Source of the DNA: Leishmania mexicana MHOM/GT/2001/U1103
Taxonomy: Eukaryota; Euglenozoa; Kinetoplastea; Trypanosomatida; Trypanosomatidae
NCBI RefSeq assembly: GCF_000234665.1
Contig: NC_018338.1
Span: forward strand, 1,342,084-1,406,083
Reading direction: 5' to 3'
DNA length: 64,000 bases
The notes beneath the pieces were generated by a model. That model saw only the letters and a list, made by a program, of their open reading frames with translations, was not told the origin of the DNA and ran no database searches. Below, piece after piece: positions 10,899-18,914 of the stretch (position 1 is the stretch's first letter; every line of letters starts with the position of its first letter). The position numbers and the translations under genes were made by a program.

Positions 10899-12017
10899 CT
10901 ATGGCTGCGCCTTTTCGTCCCGTTGACGGCGCTGCTCCTCCTTGTCCCGTTTTTTGGCGTCGTGCGCGGCCTTCTTCGCGTCCTTCTTGTCCCCTTTCTC
11001 CTTCTCCTTCATTGCCTTGAGTTGATGCTTGCGCTCCTCGAAGTTCTTGGGGTAGCCCTCGGGCCGTGGATGCCACACGAGCGGCGTGGCTGGCAGGTTG
11101 TACTTGCTGCGGTCGTAGGAGTCGCTCAGATACTGGCTAAGGTGCTTCGGGAACAGGCGCGGGAACGCCTCACACACGCTCGGCTGCGCCTCTGTCCACA
11201 GAAACTCCACCTTCGTGCGAGTGACGGGGTCAATCGCTGGAAGGAAGAGCTTCCACACCAAGGAGAAGAGCTTTGGCGGGTTGATGCACACCATCTTGCC
11301 TAGTCGCTCCGGGTAGTGATCCTGAATCACGCGGATGACGCCTATGCCTACGGACGGCTTGCCGTCTTGCAGGTGCGAGTACGTTTCGAAGTCCGTCAGG
11401 CAGACCCACTTCTCGACCCCGACAGGCATCATGCGGATCAAGTGGTTGAAAGAGCACACCATGTGCCGCAGCGGGTTCTTGCGCTCCGGGCCCCAACGCA
11501 TCGACATGAACATGACGGGGCGGTGCTCCATGTCCCACCCAATGAACTGGCCCATGTGGTGATTCGGGTTCTCCATGCAGGCGTCACACCGCCACGTCTC
11601 CGACCCCGTTTCCTTCCACCACTTTACGGTGTTCTCCAGCATGGAGAACGCTTCATTGAGGTTGAAGCTGCGGGCTATAAGGTAACGGAGACAGAGCCAA
11701 TTGTCGAACTTCTCCTCCTCGTACCATGGCGCAGCGGCGACCATCTTCTTGAAGTCATCCAGCTTGTGTTTCTGTCCTTCCTCCAGCTCTCCGCGGCGCT
11801 GCTCCCACGTCTTCACGACAGGAGGAGGTCGAATTTTGTCCACCTCCTCGGAACTCGAGAGAAAGTACGGGATCTGGAAGGCGTCGTTCTGCTTCGGAAA
11901 CAGAAAGCAGTCTTTTGGCAGATCCAAGTCGGCCTCCACGGTACACGCGGCTACATCGCCGTCGGATGAAGTCGGCGGCACGTTCGCCAACAACGAAGAG
12001 TCCTTTTCTGGCGGCAT
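10899..12017 (-). CDS. CRAL-TRIO (Sec14-like) lipid-binding protein
   Basis: A 372-residue protein of the Sec14/CRAL-TRIO family, which binds and exchanges phosphoinositides or other lipids at membranes. I start at ATG 12017 (MPPEKDSSLL); the frame upstream runs through UTR. The N-terminal helical lobe is seen at about residues 85-135 (KFDNWLCLRYLIARSFNLNE, then ENTVKWWKETG). The CRAL-TRIO lobe follows to about residue 310: RPVMFMSMRWG, VCLTDFETYSHLQ, VIRVIQDHYPERLGKMVCIN, FSLVWKLFLPAIDPVTRTKV. The YPERLGK...INPP signature is classic for the family. An unusual C-terminal tail of about 50 residues is extremely rich in Lys, Asp and Glu. It may be a polybasic membrane or RNA contact; that is inference. 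Substrate cannot be told from sequence. Confidence 0.9.
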   Translation of the reverse strand: MPPEKDSSLLANVPPTSSDGDVAACTVEADLDLPKDCFLFPKQNDAFQIPYFLSSSEEVDKIRPPPVVKTWEQRRGELEEGQKHKLDDFKKMVAAAPWYEEEKFDNWLCLRYLIARSFNLNEAFSMLENTVKWWKETGSETWRCDACMENPNHHMGQFIGWDMEHRPVMFMSMRWGPERKNPLRHMVCSFNHLIRMMPVGVEKWVCLTDFETYSHLQDGKPSVGIGVIRVIQDHYPERLGKMVCINPPKLFSLVWKLFLPAIDPVTRTKVEFLWTEAQPSVCEAFPRLFPKHLSQYLSDSYDRSKYNLPATPLVWHPRPEGYPKNFEERKHQLKAMKEKEKGDKKDAKKAAHDAKKRDKEEQRRQRDEKAQP

Positions 12018-12053
12018 CTCAATCACACGTGATGGGTGTTGCGTGCTTCGTCT

Positions 12054-12106
12054 CTTTGGTGTTGGGCCGCAATTGTGGTGTGGAGAGGAGGGGAGGGGAG
12101 GGGATG
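12054..12106 (-). promoter_or_regulatory. Predicted trans-splice acceptor and polypyrimidine tract
   Basis: On the minus strand a pure CT tract (reverse complement of 12081-12106) is followed by the first AG at 12055-12054, about 37 bases before the CRAL-TRIO start codon. This is the arrangement expected for spliced-leader addition in trypanosomatids, and it supports the chosen ATG. The prediction rests on pattern only. Confidence 0.5.
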
Positions 12107-12341
12107 GACAGCCGCGGTTTTGACGACGCATACAGCAGAGAAAACCGAATGAGAGATGCGATGGCAATGATACTAACACTTTTGTTCTGTGCAGACTGTC
12201 CCCGCTGCCTGTTCGTGTGCCTTCTTTTTTTTCTTTTATTCGTCGAGAAGTGGAATGCAAGGGTATTCATTCAACGCATCCTTTCAGCTATACGGCATGA
12301 GTGAAGCATCACTCGACCCCCCGGGCTGCCACAGGCCCCAC

Positions 12342-12657
12342 ACCTCATTGCTCGAAGCAGCGCTAGACACGCGCGTCGCCGCCATGCGCCGACTCAGTCA
12401 CATGAGCACGGCCGCGGCCTCGAACTCTGCCCACCACCCGCCCCGCCGATCGCCCACACGTCACGCCATCCAGGACACGGCCGCCGACAGTAGTAGCGGT
12501 AAGCTGCTCGCACCTCACCACGTCGTAGGCGCTGGGCCCTGTCGCCACCACCAGTGGCTCGGCATGGGCAGGGATAGGGCAGTGGGGGCGGTTCGGCATC
12601 CATACACAGTGGGGGCGCATGGTCCCTGATAACACGCGGGGAGGTATAGCCCCGTCA
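12342..12657. repeat. Dispersed repeat, copy A (SIDER-like candidate)
   Basis: This 316-bp block matches 29205-29520 base for base with no gaps and only three differences seen by eye (12347 A/G, 12557 G/A, 12619 A/T), about 99% identity. Sequence outside the block is unrelated between copies. Read on the minus strand it is GC-rich and lies about 1.6 kb downstream of the FUSC-like stop codon, in the probable 3' UTR. Length, position and GC-rich character fit the short degenerate retroposons (SIDERs) of Leishmania, but I cannot confirm the family. An A-rich, C-run segment follows near 12690-12710. The open frames inside it are not genes. Confidence 0.75.
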
Positions 12658-14226
12658 TCGTCAGAGGAGTAAAAGGAGAAGCCCCCGTGCCCCCCCCAAA
12701 AAAGAACAAAAGAACGGTGGTGAGGGTGAGTGGGGAGGAGAAAAGGGAGCGAGCTGAATCGGAGCATAAGAAAAAAAATTCATGCAAGAGAACAATGGAA
12801 CCGTGGCGACTACAACATTAGCTCATTGGTGTCTTTGGTGCTTTTTTTTGTTCTGTTTTCTTGTTGTTTCGTGCTATGTAAGAGAAGCAGGCGAGCGCCT
12901 GAAGGTCTGCGTCATGTGCGTAAAGGTCTGTCCATGTGCGGCTCCGGTAAGAGGGTGGGTGCGGTACTCAAACGCAGGAAGAGCGCTGCGTGTACAAAGG
13001 TGGGGAAGTCAAGGGAAGAAACCGGAATGCGTGGAGGCAACGCATGAGAACGGTGACAGAGGGGGAAGCAGATCGAGATTGATATGTACGTGGGTGGATG
13101 TGCGGCGTTCTAGACATCAACCAAAGCACAGAAGACCGATGCAGATGGGAATAAAAATGATACTGGGGACGCCCACACATATCCTCAAGAGAAACAAAAA
13201 TGTGCGAATCGCCCCATCACACCTCAGCTGGAGGGAAAAAAAGAGTCTGCAAAGGCACACACTCGCACCCAAGAAACGACAAGCATGCTGAGGTTTGGGA
13301 CTCGATGCAGAGTCCGATGCGCAGCTACAGCCCTGAAACACGAGTTGCGTCCTCATGTTCATCGACCTCCCAGATCAAAGCCCCACCGTCTCCATTCTTG
13401 GTGTTCCAGCTGCTCTTCATCCCGTCCGTTGAGAGCCCAAAACAAAGTTCCTCACACGAGCGCACAAGCCGCTCCTTTCGCACACAAACGTAACACAAGA
13501 CAACACCGTCAACACGCTGGCGAGCATGCATGCAGACAGACAGAAATAGAAACATCATCGTGGCCGTAAGATGCACGCACACATGCGCACCAAATAGAAA
13601 AAAAAATTGAACATCACCCTGGACACACAGAGACTCAGATACAAGCTGCAAACCACCAGCAAAAAGATAAAGCAACCCAGACAGTCGGAGGATGGGGGGG
13701 GGATGGGGAAAAAAAGAAACACACAGAGCACGTGCGTCATGCTGAGGGGAAATAGGGGAGGGGACACAAGACAAACACCGCTTTCTTCCCTTTCTTGCTT
13801 GTAAAGGGCTGCGAAAAGAAAAAGAAAAATGAAAGATGTAACGCATGAGGCGAAGGGAGGGAGCGAGTCGACAAAAGAAAAGGCGGCGGCACCACACACG
13901 ACGATGCGACCGCTCCTTCCCTCCCCTCCCCCCATAGCTCCTCCGTCTTTCCTCTCCTGCACCTCTCCCCGTGCCTGCCTCGGGGACTAAGCGTGTTTCA
14001 TGCTGATGTTGTCAAGTCGGCGCACAGATGTCCGCGGCCCCTCCTTCAGAGTTCCCTTCTTGTATGTCGTCGCCCTTTCTTGCCGACGTTGACCGTTCTT
14101 TTTGATGGAGAGACGGGACTGGCACTGCTCGAGGAGAGTTGGGGGAGAGGCCAGTATCTGCGAGACAGGTATCCTTCGTCCTTCTCCCCTTCCTCCACCG
14201 CGCCTCAAGCGGCTGGCCGTCCTTTC

Positions 14227-17200
14227 TCACAGCTTAGAGCGTAAATTGTCAAGCATCGCGCCAATGCTGACCATGAGCAACTTCGTTTCGTTGGCGAACA
14301 TCTCCATTGACAGCGTGAAAGAGTGCAGGCCCTCGACGTCCTCCGACGTCAAAGGAAACTGAAAGGTCGCCGGGAGATGCACTGGGCTGGCTTGGTGGCT
14401 GCTGTGCTCTGACGCCGCTTTTGTGGCCGTCTTGCGCAGGTACGGCACCACAGATACATTGCGCTCCGAGGCAAGCACCTGAAAGTTGTAGCCCTGATTC
14501 GTGGGCGACGTAACAGGGGTGAGAGGTGTGAAGTGATTGAATAAGCCGTCGAACGTGGCGGCCCGCGGGATGCTAGGCCTACGCGTCAGGGCTGGGAACG
14601 GGTGCGTGCTGTGCCGTGAGGTGCCGTTCCTGAGCCAAGGTGAATGGCGGAGCCCAGGAGAGTTCGGCTGTGAGCGCAGCTTCGGGTGTTCACCAGATGT
14701 GCTCACTGTTGCAGCTTCTTTCGTGGACCTCTGCCCACGCTCCTGCAAGTCGCGGAGGTCTGGCTGCTGGTGAGTGCCGGAATCCGAGATCTTAACGCTA
14801 GCACCGCCCGAGATGTCACCAGAATCGTGTTCCTCTGCGTAGTCTTGCACCGACTGGTTGATGAGCATGAGCATAATCTGGCTCTTGCGACTGTGCAGCA
14901 CGTTGGCGGCTTCAATCAGATCAAAGACGGCCTTCATGATGTCACCCTCCAGGTTGATCGAGGGCTCGCGCATCATGTAGCACATCAGGTCTACAAACTG
15001 CTCGAAGGCACCGGCAACGTCGTGGGCCACAGGCTGCAGGTTGTGCATCATCCGGCGCGTGCCCTCTGTATACGTGCGCTGGCTACGAATGACGTTCCAG
15101 CTCATCCACATTGTCTGGAGAAGCATCGTCATACGATACATGTGCAGGTACGTTTGCTCGCATGCCTTTATCGGGTAGTCAACCTCGATGAGCGTTCGTT
15201 CGTCCTGTGCGAACTTCATCATTTCCTTCGTGCTCTTGAGACGGCGCATAAGGTCGACCAGCTGCTTGTCAATCTGCACCATGGCGGTATCCGTCTTGGA
15301 CAGCAGATGCAGAGAGCGGTTCGTGAGCGCACCGCGTGCCGGCAATTGGCCCTCTTCGCCACTCACGTTCTGCGGCAGCAGCTCACCCTCTCTTTCGTGA
15401 TTCTCCGCGATGGAGTGGTTGTTCAAGACGGGGTCGCTCACCAGCGGCAGACTGAAGAGGTCCATCATGCTCGAGACCACCGACGCCATGCAGCGCAGCA
15501 CGTTGCTCCGCTTCGCGCGCAGGATAAGGCTTGGCGACAGCGGCAGCACCAGCACGCTCACGAGGAGGTATATGAAGATGCCAAACGTGTTCTGGTTCAT
15601 GCGCGACACCGTGTCCTCCACCGTCGTCTCGGGAATCGAGATAAGCGGGATGAGAACGAACATAGCGTACACGGCCATGATGCCGTACTCCTTGTCGAAG
15701 CGCAGGAACGTACCGAAGAAGATCAGGGCGCACAGCGAGGCCATGCGCTGCACCGTGGTCTCCGAGTAAGTACCTGCGAAGAAGCCGAGCACCGTGCCCA
15801 GCAAGCAGCCGGTCAGGCGCACGATGGACTGCTGCACAGCCTCGACCGGGTTTGAGCCAGAGACGAAGGCGATAATGTTCGGACCAGAGAAGGAGTCCTT
15901 GTCGACCTTGATTAGGTAGGAGAAACCAATCGTCAAAATCATCGCCGCGCTCACCTTGGCGGCCTCGACAACACGCTGGACTTCGCGGCGGTTCCACTCC
16001 GTGAAAAGCCTCTTGAGGAAGTGCAGGTTCTCCTTCAGCGGTTCCCATGCCGTCTTGATCCAAATCTGCTCGATAGTGCTCACGACGCTTGGGTGGTACG
16101 CCTTGATCTTTGTCTGGAAGATGTCGATGGTGTCGCGGACGCAGACCACCGTGAAGAGGTAGAAAGTCATAAGCGGAACGAACTCCTCCAAGATGCCAGA
16201 GGTATACTCATAGAAGATCGTGCGACGCGCCAGCTTGAACGCGTCCTGTAAGTCGTCGGTGCGGTCGGCAAAGTACTGGAAACGCTCTTGCAGGCCCAGG
16301 ATAGCCTTGCGCGTCTTGGCTTTGGTGAGCAGGTCCAAGAGTTCGTCGAAAACCTCAGCAACGGCGTTGAGGTGGGGGTTCAGTAGCTCGCCAAACGCTT
16401 TGGAGCGGTCGGAGTCGTCGATCGCGCTCGGCTTGGCCTCGACCATATCCAGCACACGTGTCATGCTGCTGAGGTTGATACGCAGGCGCTCACACAGAGC
16501 AAACTTGAGCGCACGAATCTCCCGCACTTCGGCAGGCTCGAATAAGAACTCGTAGAAGGAGAAGCTCTGGTAATGCTCAAACAACGGCAGCAGCACGTCA
16601 AGGGAGCCGGTCATGATCCGCACCTTCGACATTGCCATGTTGCGCTCCACATTGGACGGACTCCAGAAGGAGTAGACGAGGCCGCGGTACGCCGTGGCGG
16701 TGTTGCGGCCGATGTCGCGAAGAAGCCGCTGTGCCTCACGCTTGCAGAACAGCGGGTAGGGAAAGAAGGCGGCGACGACGCAAAGTCCGGTGCCAATGCA
16801 CCAATCCACCATAACACGGCACGGAAAGACAGCACCGCGGTTGCTGTTTATCAGGAGCCCAACAGTGCAGCTGTTGAAGAGAAGTAGAGAGAGACGGCGC
16901 ACGACGTCCTCGGTGAAGGTGGCCATGATGAACAGCATAGCGGAGTAGTAGATGCACCAGCCAATAAAGTGGTGGCCGAGGCTCAGCGCACCAGCGATGA
17001 CGGACAGCGGTAGCCACAAGCAGCCGGCACGAATCCAGATGAAAATGTATGCGATGGCCTCGCCAGCCGTCCGCTTCGTCGCAAGCAAGGTCGATGCGAA
17101 GACCATGAAAGGAGATATGAAGGGGCTACCAGGCAGTTTCGCTGCGATCAGCGCGCCAGGCACTAGCACCCCCAGAGCCGTTATGCGAATAGAAAACTCA

Positions 17201-17796
17201 AACTGACGCCAAAACTGAGGCGCGCGTAGGAAGTCGAAGAAGGTGCACTTGATGCGCCGCGTGGGCGGGCGCAGGTTCCACGGCACACTGATGTCACCGT
17301 GGCCGCCACTGCCGCCATGTGGGTACCGGACATTGTAGCGTGGAATACCGCAGCTATCACGCGAGAGGTCATCGTCCTTGACAAAGGAGTTGCTGCAGTC
17401 GATGTTGTTGGCGATCCCCTTGCCTGGCGCAGCACCGGCCTTCGCGGCGTCCCTCAACGTTGCTATGGGGATGCTGGTCGCGGCCTGCTTGGGAGACGGT
17501 TCGTTGTGCAGCGAGAACGACTTCGATTTGGCACCAGGTGGCCCCGCTACGATGACTGTGGCAGGCGTCGCTGGCTCTGGTGCCTCAAGAGGCAGCGGTG
17601 GTGGCGGGAACTTGCTCTCGTGCCCAACCGTCGTCGCATTTGAAGATGTCAAAGGGTCCTTCGTGCTTATACTGGCGTTGGCAGCCGCGACAGCCTTCGG
17701 GTGCAGCTCCGCTTCCCCCACATCCGACGGGTTACTGGAAAGGTTCTGCATGGGCGTGAAGATGGGCTCGTCATCGGAATCCGAATGATTTCGCAT
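14227..17796 (-). CDS. Large FUSC-like (fusaric acid resistance/aromatic acid exporter) membrane protein
   Basis: A 1189-residue multi-pass membrane protein. I start at ATG 17796 (MRNHSDSDDE); the frame extends 57 bases upstream only to a GTG. About 180 N-terminal residues are Ser/Pro/Ala-rich and probably cytosolic. A first hydrophobic block (about 185-360) has several helices, including WLPLSVIAGALSLGHHFIGW. Roughly 250 mostly helical soluble residues follow. A second block (about 610-765) has AAMILTIGFSYLIKVDKDSF, GCLLGTVLGFFAGTYSETTV and YAMFVLIPLISIPET. The C-terminal 420 residues are soluble, ending in a Ser/Pro/His-rich segment and a final helix. Two membrane blocks separated by a helical cytosolic domain is the layout of FUSC-family exporters (DUF2421-type proteins of fungi and relatives). 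The family call is from this resemblance; the substrate is unknown. Confidence 0.78.
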   Translation of the reverse strand: MRNHSDSDDEPIFTPMQNLSSNPSDVGEAELHPKAVAAANASISTKDPLTSSNATTVGHESKFPPPPLPLEAPEPATPATVIVAGPPGAKSKSFSLHNEPSPKQAATSIPIATLRDAAKAGAAPGKGIANNIDCSNSFVKDDDLSRDSCGIPRYNVRYPHGGSGGHGDISVPWNLRPPTRRIKCTFFDFLRAPQFWRQFEFSIRITALGVLVPGALIAAKLPGSPFISPFMVFASTLLATKRTAGEAIAYIFIWIRAGCLWLPLSVIAGALSLGHHFIGWCIYYSAMLFIMATFTEDVVRRLSLLLFNSCTVGLLINSNRGAVFPCRVMVDWCIGTGLCVVAAFFPYPLFCKREAQRLLRDIGRNTATAYRGLVYSFWSPSNVERNMAMSKVRIMTGSLDVLLPLFEHYQSFSFYEFLFEPAEVREIRALKFALCERLRINLSSMTRVLDMVEAKPSAIDDSDRSKAFGELLNPHLNAVAEVFDELLDLLTKAKTRKAILGLQERFQYFADRTDDLQDAFKLARRTIFYEYTSGILEEFVPLMTFYLFTVVCVRDTIDIFQTKIKAYHPSVVSTIEQIWIKTAWEPLKENLHFLKRLFTEWNRREVQRVVEAAKVSAAMILTIGFSYLIKVDKDSFSGPNIIAFVSGSNPVEAVQQSIVRLTGCLLGTVLGFFAGTYSETTVQRMASLCALIFFGTFLRFDKEYGIMAVYAMFVLIPLISIPETTVEDTVSRMNQNTFGIFIYLLVSVLVLPLSPSLILRAKRSNVLRCMASVVSSMMDLFSLPLVSDPVLNNHSIAENHEREGELLPQNVSGEEGQLPARGALTNRSLHLLSKTDTAMVQIDKQLVDLMRRLKSTKEMMKFAQDERTLIEVDYPIKACEQTYLHMYRMTMLLQTMWMSWNVIRSQRTYTEGTRRMMHNLQPVAHDVAGAFEQFVDLMCYMMREPSINLEGDIMKAVFDLIEAANVLHSRKSQIMLMLINQSVQDYAEEHDSGDISGGASVKISDSGTHQQPDLRDLQERGQRSTKEAATVSTSGEHPKLRSQPNSPGLRHSPWLRNGTSRHSTHPFPALTRRPSIPRAATFDGLFNHFTPLTPVTSPTNQGYNFQVLASERNVSVVPYLRKTATKAASEHSSHQASPVHLPATFQFPLTSEDVEGLHSFTLSMEMFANETKLLMVSIGAMLDNLRSKL

Positions 17797-18914
17797 GGCG
17801 ACAAACGCATGCTCGAGCGGGTGTGCGCGGGTGGGGAGTTTGACGGCCGTCACTTTTTTTTCTTTTTCTCCAGATTGGAGATAAGCACAGCGGTGGTGTT
17901 GACCTTTNNNNNNNNNNNNNNNNNNNNNNNNNNNNNNNNNNNNNNNNNNNNNNNNNNNNNNNNNNNNNNNNNNNNNNNNNNNNNNNNNNNNNNNNNNNNN
18001 NNNNNNNGCAGCATGGCATCCCCCACCGCTGTGGCGCCCGTGCCGGGCGCCATGCGGAGGGAGAGCGAGCCCGTGGCACCAGCGTCACTCTCAGGTGTGC
18101 AGCCGGCCGTGAAGTGCATCCATCGGGTAGGGTCGTTGCAGCAAAGCCAGACCGTCGCTGCTGCAATCTCGTCCTGGAGAACAGGGGGAAGCGCCTACAC
18201 CTCTACATATGCTCTCCTGTATGCGCGCGGAGACACCACAGCCGGGCTTCTCTTTCTACACGAGACCGCTGAAAGCTCGCGAGACCGCATGCCCTACGGA
18301 CCTGTGATGGTGGAATGCGTCTCTTGCGCTGTGCAGACGTGTATCGTAGATTCGACGAGGAGGCGGGCCTGCCAACACTGGCGTCGTTCAACCCATCGCA
18401 ACTCCGCTGTGCATACAGCGCAGGCTTGGTCCAAGATTACGCTCAACATCACCGCAACGCAGCACAAGCAGAGACGCTGGAGGAGGGATGGGCGCACCGT
18501 CTGCTGAATGGTCGGCAAGATGCGTAGTGGGTTTGGCACAAGCTTGATCATGGCTGCAGGTGCCCTCGGCACAGAGCCAGCACAGACCTCCCCGCCGAGA
18601 CCGAGACTCCGCAGCCGTCCCTGAGGGGTAGGCTGCAGGCTCTTGGCCTCCTCACAGACTGGGTACCGAACGCTGGTACGACGGTGAGGTGGCTGACGAC
18701 AAGTCCTCAAAGACTTCAAAAGAAGGCAGTCCAAGGGGAGACCGTGACGCAGGCGCCGCATGTCCTACACAGTGGCATTACGTGCGAGAATTACCATCTC
18801 GGCTCCTGCTGGACCACGACTGCGGTAAGCTTGTGTGTTGCCGATCTCGCGTCCCAGTGAATGTAGAGGCAGTGAACGCCAGAGAAGCAGATCCGAGTTG
18901 TGCGCATGGACAAT
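17797..18914. other. Intergenic region broken by an assembly gap
   Basis: This holds the 3' UTR of the first MATE gene and the 5' flank of the FUSC-like gene, interrupted by 100 N. The stretch 18008-18900 is less repetitive than other intergenic DNA here and may be a decayed mobile element (see findings), but no intact gene is supported. Confidence 0.55.
17908..18007. other. Assembly gap (100 N)
   Basis: Exactly 100 undetermined bases, the conventional size for a scaffold gap of unknown length. It starts 111 bases upstream of the FUSC-like start codon, so the 5' UTR of that gene, and possibly more sequence, is missing. Confidence 0.98.

Larger units (their letters stand above)
12018..14226. 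other. Intergenic region with dispersed repeat copy A
   Basis: This 2.2-kb stretch carries the 3' UTR of the FUSC-like gene, the repeat listed separately at 12342-12657, and the short 5' flank of the CRAL-TRIO gene. Elsewhere the sequence is low-complexity, with purine-rich + strand near 12730-12750 and 13690-13760. No other gene is seen. Confidence 0.6.

Noticed and set aside
12363..12767. Open frames of 70-134 residues inside and beside the dispersed repeat
   Set aside because: The same frames recur in copy B (29226-29678) and follow from GC-rich, stop-poor repeat sequence; no family resemblance.
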